DNA from: Polyangiaceae bacterium
GTDB lineage: Bacteria; Myxococcota_A; Polyangia; Polyangiales; Polyangiaceae
Length of the DNA: 64,000 nucleotides
NCBI GenBank assembly: GCA_025936045.1
Contig: JAICUB010000005.1
Location: forward strand, 62,001 to 126,000
Direction: 5' to 3'
Position numbers and translations under genes: made by a program. This document shows positions 18,486 to 27,664 of the stretch, piece after piece. The notes beneath the pieces were generated by a model. It saw only the letters and a list, made by a program, of their open reading frames with translations, had not been told where the DNA came from and did no database searches. Position 1 is the first letter of the stretch, and every line of letters starts with the position of its first letter.

Positions 18486-20122
18486 TGCCGGTCCGCTTCA
18501 GCTTCGGGATCCGGCGCCGGCTCACGGCCGCGATCTTGGTCACGGCGCTGATCCCGGTGCTCGTCGCGGTGTGGCTCGCGCAGACGACGGTGCGCCAGAC
18601 GGCTGCGCGCTTCTTCGTGCCCGAGGTCGGCGCGCACCTCGATCGCTCGCTCGAGCTTTACCAAGAGCTCGCGCGCGCCGTGAAGGCCGAGATGCGGAAC
18701 GAAGCCGCCGCGATCGCCGCCGATTGGCCGCTCCGGCGCGCCGCGGCGACGCGCGAGCGGGCGGCCGTCGAACGCGAGCTCCGTCGCTCGTTCCGCGGGC
18801 ATCCGGCGCTCGTGTCGCTCAGCGTGCGTAGCGACGAAGGCCTGATGGCGGAGGTGAATCGCGGGCGACCTCTGGATTTGCGCACCGAGAATCGCTTCGA
18901 GGTCGTGCGCTCGCTCGCGGAGCCGGGTGGACACGGGGTCCGCTCCGCGCCCGAAGCGCCGCCGCAAGCCGCCGAGCCGGGCGCGCCGCCCTCCGACGAT
19001 CGTCCGGACGCGCCGCCCGTCGAAGACGACGAGCCGGCGGCGGGTCCGGAGCTCGTGGCCGTGTTCGCCGCGGACAAAGCGCGTTTCGACGAGCTCGCCG
19101 AGGCGAGCCAATTCGTCGAGAATTACCGGCGCGTCGAGGGCCGGCGTGTCGCGGACGAGCGCGGCTACGTGCTCGCGTTCGCGGCGCTGCTCGGCCTCAC
19201 GATTTTGCTCGCCGTCGGCGTCGGCTCCTTCGTCGCGCGCGACGTCGCTCGGCGCGTCGTCGAGCTCGCGCACGCGACCCAGCGCGTGGCTGCGGGCGAC
19301 CTCAGCGTGCGCGTGCCGGCGTCGAGCGACGACGAGCTCGGCGTGCTCGCCCGTGAGTTCAACCGCATGCTCACCGAGGTCGAAACGAGTCGCGCCCGCA
19401 TCGAATACCTGCAGCGAATCAGCGCCTGGCAGGAGATGGCGCGCCGGCTCGCGCACGAGATCAAAAATCCGCTCACGCCGATCCAGCTCGCCGTGCAGGA
19501 CATTCATCGCCGCTACGAGGGCCAGAACCCCGAGTTCCAGAGGCTCCTCGACATGACGCTCGAGGTGGTGGAGGACGAGGTCGGGACGCTCCGGCGGCTG
19601 GTCTCGGAGTTTTCGGATTTTGCGCGCTTGCCGCAGGCCGAGCTCGAACCCGCGGACGTATCCGAGTTCATGCGTGAGCTTTCGGAGCGCCCGCTCCTCG
19701 CCGACGACGAACGACGCAGCGATCACGTGCCGCCGAGCGCGGGCCCGAACGTCGAGTTCGAGCTACCGAAGGAGCCGCTCTGCGCCGCGATCGATCGCCA
19801 GATGCTGCGCCGGGTCGTGATCAACCTGGTCCGCAACGCCGCGCAGGCGCTCGCCGAGATCAAGCGCTCGGGGCGCGTGGTCGTCAGCCTGAGTCGACAA
19901 GGACCGACCCTGTATCTCGACGTGGACGACGACGGTCCCGGCATCCCCGCGCAGCTGCGGGAGGCCATTTTCGACCCGTACGTGACGACCAAGACGGACG
20001 GCACCGGCCTCGGCCTTGCGATCGTGAAAAAGATCGTCGTGGAGCACCACGGCACGATCGCCGCGGAGCAGAGTGCGCTCGGGGGAGCGCGCCTGCGCGT
20101 TCGGCTCCCCGCGCTAAGCTGA
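18485..20122 (+). CDS. Sensor histidine kinase, NtrY-like
   Basis: A 545-residue membrane kinase. Transmembrane helix 1 is at about residues 12-32, an extracytoplasmic region follows with a Pro/Ala/Glu-rich stretch, and helix 2 is near residues 225-250. A HAMP linker (VELAHATQRVAAGDLSVRV) leads to the dimerisation box RLAHEIKNPLTPIQLAVQ with phospho-His 324, then N box NLVRNAAQAL, G1 DDGPGIP and G2 GTGLGLAIVKKI. The ENPLTP-type H box matches NtrY-class kinases of nitrogen or redox regulation. No response regulator is adjacent, so its partner is elsewhere. It is coupled to the upstream hypothetical gene and followed by a TlpA-like gene. Confidence 0.93.
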   Translation: MPVRFSFGIRRRLTAAILVTALIPVLVAVWLAQTTVRQTAARFFVPEVGAHLDRSLELYQELARAVKAEMRNEAAAIAADWPLRRAAATRERAAVERELRRSFRGHPALVSLSVRSDEGLMAEVNRGRPLDLRTENRFEVVRSLAEPGGHGVRSAPEAPPQAAEPGAPPSDDRPDAPPVEDDEPAAGPELVAVFAADKARFDELAEASQFVENYRRVEGRRVADERGYVLAFAALLGLTILLAVGVGSFVARDVARRVVELAHATQRVAAGDLSVRVPASSDDELGVLAREFNRMLTEVETSRARIEYLQRISAWQEMARRLAHEIKNPLTPIQLAVQDIHRRYEGQNPEFQRLLDMTLEVVEDEVGTLRRLVSEFSDFARLPQAELEPADVSEFMRELSERPLLADDERRSDHVPPSAGPNVEFELPKEPLCAAIDRQMLRRVVINLVRNAAQALAEIKRSGRVVVSLSRQGPTLYLDVDDDGPGIPAQLREAIFDPYVTTKTDGTGLGLAIVKKIVVEHHGTIAAEQSALGGARLRVRLPALS

Positions 20123-20126
20123 ACCG

Positions 20127-20669
20127 ATGCCGTCCTCGAGGCCCCCCGAAACGCCGTGGTTTACCGCCGGGCTCGTGCTGTTGGCGGCCGGCCTTTTCGG
20201 CTGGCTCGTGTTGCCTCGCCTCGCCCCCGATCCGTTTGTCGGTAATGCCGCTCCTGATTTCCTGCTGTCCCGCCTAGGCCCGGGCGGCGCGGTCTCACCC
20301 GAGAAGGTTCGACTCTCCGACCTCGAAGGCAAAGCGGTCATTTTGGATTTTTGGGCGAGCTGGTGCATGCCGTGCCGCGCTGAAATGCCGGTGGTCGATC
20401 GCGTGGCGAAGGCGCACGGCGCGCGCGGGCTCGTGGCGCTCGGTGTGCTTACCGGCGACCCACCGGAAGACGCGGGCCAATTCCTCGCGCAGCACCCGGT
20501 GAGCTACGGCACCGTGATCGACGACCAGAACCTCGCCGGCAATGCCTTCGGCGTGGAGAAGCTGCCGACGCTCGTCGTGCTCGACAAGAAGGGCAAAGTC
20601 GTCGCCCTGCGCACGGGCACGATTTCCGAGAACGAGCTCACCGCGCTCGCTGAAGTCGCGCTGCGCTGA
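20127..20669 (+). CDS. TlpA-like thiol-disulfide oxidoreductase
   Basis: A 180-residue membrane-anchored thioredoxin-like protein. The N-terminal anchor spans about residues 12-30. The redirected thioredoxin fold starts at GNAAPDFLLSRLG and contains the active site WASWCMPCRAEMP and the cis-Pro loop EKLPTLVVLDKKG. This TlpA/ResA class reduces disulfides in the periplasm, for instance in cytochrome c maturation. It follows the kinase gene by 4 bp in the same operon. Substrate is unknown. Confidence 0.93.
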   Translation: MPSSRPPETPWFTAGLVLLAAGLFGWLVLPRLAPDPFVGNAAPDFLLSRLGPGGAVSPEKVRLSDLEGKAVILDFWASWCMPCRAEMPVVDRVAKAHGARGLVALGVLTGDPPEDAGQFLAQHPVSYGTVIDDQNLAGNAFGVEKLPTLVVLDKKGKVVALRTGTISENELTALAEVALR

Positions 20670-20714
20670 GACGCCGGCTGCCGAGCCGCGCGACGCAGCG
20701 ACGCGTTCGAGCGC

Positions 20715-22955
20715 TCATTGCGCGGCGCCGGGCGTCTCGCGCGCGATGAGCGTCGCGCCCGCGAGCTCGTCCGAGCCGGCATACTCGTCGTAGCGCCCTC
20801 GGAGCGACACCGTGTCCCCGAGCTCGACGCCGGGCGGCTCGCTGCCGGTGAACACGAAGAGCTCGGAGGAAGCCGCCGTGCCGTCCTCCACGTAAAATCC
20901 ACGTGATTTGCCGGTGTCGGGCCGCAGCGCCGTGACGACGGCGCCGTCGATTTCGACGAGCGCGTGCCGGGGCGGGTGCTCGGGATCCGCGTGCTCGAGC
21001 AAGGCGCGGATCCCGAGCGGACAGGGCACGACGCCGGGATTTTCTGCGGTGCAGAAGTCGCACGCGTCGCCTCGACCGTCGCCGTCGCTGTCCGCTTGGT
21101 CGGGATCGGAGGTGTCGGGGCAACGATCCGAGCCGTCCGGTACACCGTCGCCGTCACGATCGCCCGTGAGATCGCGCGCACGAGCGTTCGCCGGGTCGAG
21201 CGGGCAGGGGTCGCAAGCGTCACCCACGCCGTCGCCGTCCGCGTCGGCCTGCATGCCGCGATCGAGCGGCCGCGGGGGATCGAACAGGCGCGGGCAGAGG
21301 TCGTCGCCGTCCGCGATGCCGTCGCCGTCCTGGTCCGTCGCGGTGGGCACGCCGTCGTACTCGCCCGGGCGCGCCGGAACGCATGTCGGCTCGTCCGGCG
21401 GCGTATCGCACGCAAAGAGCGGATACGTGCCGTCGGCCTCGGCTTGGATGGCGGCCAGGTCGAACCCCGAATCGCTCGTGCACACGCGTTGCGCCGCGCC
21501 GCACACGGCGAGCGGCTCGCAGTCGCCTGCACCCAGAGCAGCGAGCAGCGCCGCGCGCCCGTAAAGAGGCGTGCCTCCGCGTAAAATCAGCAGAAAATCG
21601 GGCGGCTCGGCGTGGACGGCGGCCTCGTACGGCTCGCGGTCGTGCCGGTCGAGCAAGAGGACGTCGCCGAGCGCGCCCGCCTCGAGCCGCCCGAGAGCCT
21701 CACCGGCGCCCACGGCGCGGGCCCCGGCCGTCGTGACCATCGCAAAGAGCGTGTGGGCGTCGAGCGCACCGTCGAAGTAGGTAGCGGAGAAGCTCGTCGC
21801 GCAGGCGAGCTCGCGTTCGAGGTTCATCGAGCCGGTGAGCAACCAATCGGTGCCGAGCGCCACATCGACGCCGGACCGCAACAGGAGCGGAACGGGCGCG
21901 GTGTTTCCGTAAAGTGCGAGGTTCGAGCGCGGTGACCAGACGACGAGCGCGGAACGGGCACCGAGCTCGGCTGCAAGCTCGGCGTCCGTCGCGACCGCGT
22001 GCACGACGCCGGTCGTCGCTGCGACGAGCTCGAACTCCGGCGTGAGCGCGCAGGCGAGCTCGTTCTCGGCGTCCGCGTCGACCCCTTCCCCGAGGTGAGC
22101 GAGAAATTCGCCCGCGGCGGCGACGTCGTCGGCCGTCGCGTGTTTGGAGCCGTATTTGCAGCCGCTTGCGAGGAGCCGCCCGTCTTGATCATCGAGCGGG
22201 AACGTTTCGGAATCGGCGGCGGCCGTCGGCAGGCCCTCGCCGAGACCCGGCATGTCCGCGTTGCGCACGAGGCCGCGGTGTCCGGCGGCCCCCGCGATGG
22301 TGGTCACCCCGCCGAGCAACATCCGAAGCTCTTGAGCGACCCGCGCCACGTCGGGCGCGCCGCCCTCGTACTCGAGCGCTTCGTGGCCGCGTAGCCCGAG
22401 CCGCCAGTCATGCCGGTGATCGTAGCGCTCCGCGCCGAGTGGCCGGGGCCCGAGCGCGTCGTACGCGATGTGATCGTGTGGATTCACGAAGCCGGGCGCG
22501 ATGACGGCATTCGGGCAGCGTACGATCGTGGCGTCCGTCTCAGTGCAACCGCAGCCGGCGCAGCGAATCACGCCGTATTCGTCGACCCGCACGCCTCCAC
22601 CCTCGTATACGACGCTCGGCGCGAGCACCGTGCCCTCGAGGACGACGTTGGGTCCGGCACCCGTGACGGAGCACTCGTCCGGCGCGGCGAAGGCGCCGCA
22701 CGTGACGACCTCGAACGCGGGAGCCCGTGCGCCGTGCCCGCCGGCGCCTCCCCCGCCGGTTTCAGCTTCGTCCGGCGGCCCGTGCCGCTCCGGCGAAATC
22801 TTCCGCGGATCCTCGCGGGCGGTGCCGGCTTCGGCCAGCGGGCGGGGAGCGCGACAACCGAGCGGGGCGAACGCGAGCGCGGCGAGCGCAAGCGCGAGCA
22901 CGCTTAGCGGAGCTTTCCGCCGCGCGAGCGACTGGTGTCTACTACCGAAGATCAT
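20715..22955 (-). CDS. Lipoprotein: amidohydrolase fused to thrombospondin type 3 repeats and an OB-like domain
   Basis: A 746-residue protein. It has a lipoprotein signal (LSVLALALAALAFAPLGC). Residues about 90-510 are an amidohydrolase: metal motif NPHDHIAYD, the ATDAELAAELGARSALVVW strand, SPRSNLALYG and catalytic Asp in ALGTDWLLTGS. A Cys-rich stretch follows, then four calcium-binding thrombospondin type 3 units (DQDGDGIADGDDLCP, DADGDGVGDACDPCP, DRDGDGVPDGSDRCP, DSDGDGRGDACDFC). The last 90 residues (VEIDGAVVTALRPDTG to VELGDTVSLRGRYDEY) look like an OB-type nucleic-acid or surface domain. The start at the ATG complementary to 22953-22955 shares two bases with the divergent uppP start. 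It probably hydrolyses an amide or cyclic compound outside the cell; substrate unknown. Confidence 0.85.
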   Translation of the reverse strand: MIFGSRHQSLARRKAPLSVLALALAALAFAPLGCRAPRPLAEAGTAREDPRKISPERHGPPDEAETGGGGAGGHGARAPAFEVVTCGAFAAPDECSVTGAGPNVVLEGTVLAPSVVYEGGGVRVDEYGVIRCAGCGCTETDATIVRCPNAVIAPGFVNPHDHIAYDALGPRPLGAERYDHRHDWRLGLRGHEALEYEGGAPDVARVAQELRMLLGGVTTIAGAAGHRGLVRNADMPGLGEGLPTAAADSETFPLDDQDGRLLASGCKYGSKHATADDVAAAGEFLAHLGEGVDADAENELACALTPEFELVAATTGVVHAVATDAELAAELGARSALVVWSPRSNLALYGNTAPVPLLLRSGVDVALGTDWLLTGSMNLERELACATSFSATYFDGALDAHTLFAMVTTAGARAVGAGEALGRLEAGALGDVLLLDRHDREPYEAAVHAEPPDFLLILRGGTPLYGRAALLAALGAGDCEPLAVCGAAQRVCTSDSGFDLAAIQAEADGTYPLFACDTPPDEPTCVPARPGEYDGVPTATDQDGDGIADGDDLCPRLFDPPRPLDRGMQADADGDGVGDACDPCPLDPANARARDLTGDRDGDGVPDGSDRCPDTSDPDQADSDGDGRGDACDFCTAENPGVVPCPLGIRALLEHADPEHPPRHALVEIDGAVVTALRPDTGKSRGFYVEDGTAASSELFVFTGSEPPGVELGDTVSLRGRYDEYAGSDELAGATLIARETPGAAQ

Positions 22956-23769
22956 GGTCGGCCCTTTCGGCGAGGCGGCACTCCTCGGAATCGTCCACGG
23001 TGCGACCGAGTTTCTTCCTCTCTCGAGCGGCGGCCACCTCGCCCTCGTCGCGATCCTGTGGAAGCTCGAGGGCAGCCCTTCGCTCACGCTGGCGCTGCAC
23101 GTGGCGACGCTCCTCGCGACGCTGCTGGTGCTCTGGCCCGAAGTCGCGCGCGCCACGAGCGAGGGCCTCGCGGCGCTCGTGCGACCCTCCCGCTTCCGCT
23201 CGACGCTGGGCGGTCGCGACGCCCTCACGACGTTGATCGCGAGCATCCCGACCGCGCTGCTCGGCTTTTTCTTGCGTTCCGAGCTCGGTCGCACCCAAAC
23301 GAGTCCGCTCGCGGTCGGGCTCGGATTTCTGGGTACCGCGGTGGCGCTCGTCCTCGCGCACTTTGCCGGCCGCGGAGAACGCGATCAGCCGACTGCGAGG
23401 GGCGCGCTCCTGCTCGGCCTCGCCCAGGGGCTCTGCATGCTGCCCGGGTTGTCTCGCAGCGGCTCGACGATCGCAGTCGCGCTGCTGCTCGGGGTTCGGC
23501 CCGTGCGCGCGTTCGAGCTCTCCATGCTCATCTCGCTGCCCGCCCTCGTCGCCGGCATCGTGCTCGAAGTGCAGATGCTGCACTCCGGGCCGCTCCCCGG
23601 CGACATGGCGAGCGCGGTCGTGGGCGGGCTCGCCGCGCTCGCGACCGGCGTGCTCGCGCTCCACGCCCTCCGGGGCATCGTCGTACGGCGCCGCCTCGCG
23701 TGGTTTGCGTTCTGGGTCGGTCCGCTCGCGCTCGCGACGCTGGCGCTCGGCATCGCGTGGCCGTCGTGA
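22954..23769 (+). CDS. uppP: Undecaprenyl-diphosphatase (BacA type)
   Basis: A 271-residue integral membrane enzyme with about eight hydrophobic helices. Family motifs are clear: ATEFLPLSSGGHL near residue 20 and PGLSRSGSTIAVALLLG in the middle. It recycles the lipid carrier for peptidoglycan by removing a phosphate from undecaprenyl diphosphate, and confers bacitracin tolerance. The ATG at 22954 gives the standard N-terminus (GEAALLGIVHG); upstream in-frame sequence belongs to the opposite-strand lipoprotein gene. The start codon overlaps that of the divergent gene. Confidence 0.95.
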   Translation: MVGPFGEAALLGIVHGATEFLPLSSGGHLALVAILWKLEGSPSLTLALHVATLLATLLVLWPEVARATSEGLAALVRPSRFRSTLGGRDALTTLIASIPTALLGFFLRSELGRTQTSPLAVGLGFLGTAVALVLAHFAGRGERDQPTARGALLLGLAQGLCMLPGLSRSGSTIAVALLLGVRPVRAFELSMLISLPALVAGIVLEVQMLHSGPLPGDMASAVVGGLAALATGVLALHALRGIVVRRRLAWFAFWVGPLALATLALGIAWPS

Positions 23770-23800
23770 CCGCTCGGGCCTTCACGAGTAAAGTGCTGCC

Positions 23801-24247
23801 GTGTTCGGCCGACTCGGACTCCCGCTTGCGTGCCTGCTCGCCGTGAGCGGATGCGGCCGCCTCAAGCGAGAATGTAGCGGAGTATCGGCCACCGCGAACG
23901 CCTTCATCGCGGAGAGCGGTAAGGTTCGGCCGCAGCCGAACGCAACGCCGGAGGAGACCGTGAAGGCCGAGCTCGCGACCGCGGTCCGCTATGAAAAGCT
24001 CGCCGCCGATCTAGAGCGCCTGAAGGTCGAGTCGACCGAGCTTTTGCCCGAGGTCACGCGCTACCGCACCCTCGCCGAGCACTCGGCCGCGTCTCTGCGC
24101 GCCGTCGCTGCCGCCCTCACCCGCGGGGATTTCGAGACCGCACGCCAGAAGCGCATCGAGCTCGATCGCGAAGCGCGCGGCGAGGGCCCGCTCGTCCTCA
24201 AGATCAACGAGCTCTGCGGCACTGCGGCCGTCGACGCTTCGCTCTGA
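23801..24247 (+). CDS. Small lipoprotein, unknown function
   Basis: A 148-residue protein starting with GTG at 23801. The signal peptide LGLPLACLLAVSGC places the lipid-modified Cys at residue 18. The mature part is mostly alpha-helical with charged heptads (ELATAVRYEKLAADLERLK, RYRTLAEHSAASLRAVAAAL), plus a few Cys residues. No family is recognised. It lies 31 bp downstream of uppP and is convergent with uvrB, with 15 bp between stops. Confidence 0.78.
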   Translation: MFGRLGLPLACLLAVSGCGRLKRECSGVSATANAFIAESGKVRPQPNATPEETVKAELATAVRYEKLAADLERLKVESTELLPEVTRYRTLAEHSAASLRAVAAALTRGDFETARQKRIELDREARGEGPLVLKINELCGTAAVDASL

Positions 24248-24262
24248 GCTTCGGCGCCGTGC

Positions 24263-26410
24263 TCAGCGGCCCTTCCAGCCGCCGCGCCCCGCTGGACGCT
24301 CGGAGCGCCGCGCGGGCGGACGATCGGAGCGGCGCCCCGGCGGACGATCCGAGCGCCGGGGCGGCGGATCGGAGCGCGAGCGTCCGCTCGACTCGCCGCT
24401 GCCGTTCGGTCCCTGTAGGCGCTTGAGCTCGTCGCGCAGGCGCGCGGCGGTCTCGAATTGCAAGCTCTCAGCGGCGGCGAACATCTCTTGTCTGAGCGCT
24501 TGGATGCGCTCGGCCAGGTCGGCCTCGTTCGCGGCCGCGGCCGCCTCCTCGGGCGTCGCTCCGGCGCGCTGGCGCGGCACGGCGTAGTAGTCGCTCGTGC
24601 CGCTCGCGGGGTTCATGTCGAAGATGGCGCGCTTGATGGTCGCGGGCGTGATGCCGTGCTCGGTGTTGTACGCGGCCTGCAGCGTGCGGCGCCGTGCGGT
24701 CTCGTCCATCGCTTGCTTCATGGCGTCCGTGATGCGATCGGCGAACATGATCACCTGGCCGTTCGCGTTACGCGCCGCGCGCCCGATCGTCTGAATCAAG
24801 GAGCGCGCGCTACGCAAGAAGCCTTCTTTGTCGGCGTCCAGGATCGCGACCAGGCTCACCTCCGGCAGATCCAAACCCTCGCGCAAGAGGTTGATGCCCA
24901 CGAGGACGTCGAACTCGCCCGCGCGCAAATCGCGCAGAATTTCCACGCGCTCGAGCGTGTCGATGTCGGAGTGGAGGTAGCGCACGCGCACCCCGAGCTC
25001 GGCGTAATACTCGGTGAGGTCCTCGGCCATGCGCTTGGTCAAGGTCGTCACGAGCACGCGCTCCTTTCGCTCGACGCGCTTTCTGATCTCGGCGAGGAGC
25101 TCGTCGACCTGGCCTGCCACCTTGCGCAGGATGATCTCCGGATCGAGCAAGCCCGTCGGGCGAATCACCTGCTGGGTGATCTCGCCCCCGGTCTTCTCGA
25201 GCTCGTAGTCGCCGGGCGTCGCGGACACGAAAATCACGTGCCGCATGTTCTTTTCCATCTCGTCGAACTTGAGCGGCCGGTTGTCGAGCGCGCTCGGTAG
25301 GCGGAAGCCGTACTCGACGAGCGTCTCTTTACGCGAGCGATCCCCGCGGTACATCGCGCCGAGCTGCGGCACCGTCTGGTGCGACTCGTCGATCACCAAC
25401 AAAAAATCCTGGGGACAGTAGTCGATCAACGTGGGCGGCGGGTCGCCCGGCGCGCGGCCGGAAAGGTGGCGCGAGTAGTTCTCGATGCCCTGTACGAAGC
25501 CCATCTGATCGAGCATCTCGAGGTCGTAGGAGGTCCGCTGCTGCAGCCGCTGCTTTTCGAGGAAGCGCCCCGCCTTGTCGTAGAACTCGAGCCGTTCGCG
25601 GAGCTCGTTGCGAATGCCTTCGATCGAGCGCGCGAGTTGCTGGCGCGGCGTGACGTAGTGCGAGCCCGGGTAGACGGCGTATTTGTCGAGCTGGCCGAGC
25701 ACGCGCCCGCGCAACGGATCGACCTCGCGGATGGAATCGACCTCGTCCCCGAAGAACTCGACGCGAATCGCACGAGCCTCTTCGTACGCCGGGAAGATCT
25801 CGACCACGTCGCCGCGCACGCGGAAGGTGCCGCGATGGAAATCGGTGTCGTTGCGCTCGTACTGGATGTCGACCAGGCGCCGCAGCAGCTCGTCGCGACG
25901 TAGCTCCTCGCCCTTGACGATTTCGATCAAGAGCCCGGAGTACGTCTCGGCGGAGCCGATGCCGTAGATGCAGCTCACGCTCGCGACGATGATCACGTCC
26001 TCGCGCGAGAGCAGCGCGTGCGTCGCCGCGTGCCGCATGCGATCGATCTGGTCGTTGATGATCGCGTCCTTCTCGATGAAGGTATCGGTGGTCGGGATGT
26101 ACGCTTCCGGCTGGTAATAGTCGTAGTAGCTGACGAAGAACGCGACCGCCGCTTCGGGGAAGAGGTCGCGCATCTCGGCGTAGAGCTGCGCCGCGAGCGT
26201 CTTGTTCGGCGCGATGATCAGCGTCGGGCGCGCGTAGTGCTGAATGACGTTCGCGATCGAAAACGTCTTGCCGCTACCCGTGATGCCGAGCAGCGTCTGG
26301 TACTGGCGGTTCTCGTCGAGCGCCTTGCACATCTCGGCGATGGCCTGGGGCTGATCGCCCTTGGGCTCGAACTCGCTCCGGAGTTTGAAGGGTGCGCGAG
26401 TGCCGGCCAT
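24263..26410 (-). CDS. uvrB: UvrABC nuclease subunit B
   Basis: A 715-residue nucleotide excision repair helicase-like protein. Walker [12 protein letters not shown], the DNA-clamping beta-hairpin region [24 protein letters not shown]-type motif [11 protein letters not shown], motif VI region [10 protein letters not shown] and a C-terminal UVR motif for UvrC contact ([20 protein letters not shown]) are all present. After the UVR motif is an unusual 45-residue tail of Arg/Pro/Ser/Asp repeats ([19 protein letters not shown]). The ATG complementary to 26408-26410 is the standard start; a GTG eight codons upstream is also in frame. uvrA and uvrC are not in the window. Confidence 0.97.
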   Translation of the reverse strand: MAGTRAPFKLRSEFEPKGDQPQAIAEMCKALDENRQYQTLLGITGSGKTFSIANVIQHYARPTLIIAPNKTLAAQLYAEMRDLFPEAAVAFFVSYYDYYQPEAYIPTTDTFIEKDAIINDQIDRMRHAATHALLSREDVIIVASVSCIYGIGSAETYSGLLIEIVKGEELRRDELLRRLVDIQYERNDTDFHRGTFRVRGDVVEIFPAYEEARAIRVEFFGDEVDSIREVDPLRGRVLGQLDKYAVYPGSHYVTPRQQLARSIEGIRNELRERLEFYDKAGRFLEKQRLQQRTSYDLEMLDQMGFVQGIENYSRHLSGRAPGDPPPTLIDYCPQDFLLVIDESHQTVPQLGAMYRGDRSRKETLVEYGFRLPSALDNRPLKFDEMEKNMRHVIFVSATPGDYELEKTGGEITQQVIRPTGLLDPEIILRKVAGQVDELLAEIRKRVERKERVLVTTLTKRMAEDLTEYYAELGVRVRYLHSDIDTLERVEILRDLRAGEFDVLVGINLLREGLDLPEVSLVAILDADKEGFLRSARSLIQTIGRAARNANGQVIMFADRITDAMKQAMDETARRRTLQAAYNTEHGITPATIKRAIFDMNPASGTSDYYAVPRQRAGATPEEAAAAANEADLAERIQALRQEMFAAAESLQFETAARLRDELKRLQGPNGSGESSGRSRSDPPPRRSDRPPGRRSDRPPARRSERPAGRGGWKGR

Positions 26411-26532
26411 GGATCGGATCCCGATACTCCCCACGGAATAGAGGCCCTGACAATCGGCCTTTTTGCCGGGTTCACTCGACCCCGGTCACGCTGAGTCAAA
26501 AAGGCTGCTCCTGGCGCGCTGGCTCCGCAAGA

Positions 26533-27594
26533 TCACGGAAAAGCAGCGATTTCCGGCAAGCCGTGCGCGTCGGGCCAGCCCATCGCGACGTTCAGAGCTT
26601 GAATGGCTTGGGCGGAGGCACCTTTTGCGAGATTGTCGAGGGCGCCCATGGCGAGCACGGTCGAGACACGCGTATCGACCGCGTAGGCAACGTGCGCCCG
26701 TGCCGAGCCACGGACCCACAGCGTGTCGGGCAAGACGCCTTGGTCGAGCACCGACACGAGGCCGTCTCGATACAAGTCGCGCGCGGCCGCGCGGCAGTCG
26801 TCTTCGGTCTTGCCGGGCAAGAGCCGCGCGTAGCCGATGCTCAGAATGCCGCGCGTCATCGGTGCCAGTTGCGGCGTGAACACGACCTTCAGCTCGTCGC
26901 CCGCCGCGAGCGAGAGCTCCTGCTCGATTTCGACCGTGTGGCGGTGCGCGCCCGCGACTTTGTACGGTCGGATGCCTTCGGCCGCTTCGGGCAAGTGATA
27001 CGCCTGGCCCGGCGTGCGTCCCGCGCCGCTCACGCCGCTCTTCGAATCGACGATGATGCCGTCTTTCGCGACGAGCCCGGCCTTGAGCAACGGCGCGAGC
27101 GGCAAAATCGAAGACGTGGGGAAGCAGCCGGGCGCCGCGATGAGCCGCGCGCCCGCGAGCTCCTTACGGTGGAGCTCCGGTAAGCCGTAAACCGCGACCT
27201 CGAAGAGCTCGGGCGCCGGATGCGGGCCGTACGTCTTTTCGTATACTTCGCGGCTCTTCAGCCGAAAATCCGCGGACAGATCGACGACGCGCAGGCCCGC
27301 GTCATAGAGCGCTTTGGCAGCATTCGCGCTCGCCGCGTGCGGCAGGCACAAGAACGCCACGTCGACGCGCTTGGCGAGCTCGCGCGCCTGTTCTGGATCG
27401 AACGCTTCGAGCACGAGCTCACCGACGCCCTTCACGCCGAGCGTCGACCGCACGACCTGATCGAGGCGCTTGCCCGCGTTGTCACGCGCCGCCACGACCG
27501 CGAGTGAAAGCTCCGGGTGACGGTGCACCAGCCGGACGAGTTCGGACCCTGTGTATCCGGCTGCGCCGATGATCGCGGCTCTGAGCGTGGCCAT
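26533..27594 (-). CDS. argC: N-acetyl-gamma-glutamyl-phosphate reductase
   Basis: A 353-residue enzyme of arginine biosynthesis, reducing N-acetylglutamyl phosphate with NADPH in the cytoplasm. The Rossmann start AAIIGAAGYTGSELVRL, active-site Cys in LIAAPGCFPTSS, SGVSGAGRTPG and the catalytic His in VAGAHRHTVEIEQEL are all present, and length is typical. It stands alone; no other arg gene is next to it. A gap of about 120 bp separates it from uvrB. Confidence 0.97.
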   Translation of the reverse strand: MATLRAAIIGAAGYTGSELVRLVHRHPELSLAVVAARDNAGKRLDQVVRSTLGVKGVGELVLEAFDPEQARELAKRVDVAFLCLPHAASANAAKALYDAGLRVVDLSADFRLKSREVYEKTYGPHPAPELFEVAVYGLPELHRKELAGARLIAAPGCFPTSSILPLAPLLKAGLVAKDGIIVDSKSGVSGAGRTPGQAYHLPEAAEGIRPYKVAGAHRHTVEIEQELSLAAGDELKVVFTPQLAPMTRGILSIGYARLLPGKTEDDCRAAARDLYRDGLVSVLDQGVLPDTLWVRGSARAHVAYAVDTRVSTVLAMGALDNLAKGASAQAIQALNVAMGWPDAHGLPEIAAFP

Positions 27595-27664
27595 GATGGG
27601 CCGCGGAGCCTAGCTCAGAACCGCGATCGGTGCCGCTCGGCGCGCCCGCGCCACCGGCTGCGTT

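Noticed and set aside
18158..19726. Minus-strand open frame (522 codons) opposite the histidine kinase
   Set aside because: The kinase frame has complete H, N and G boxes; the antisense frame has no family features.
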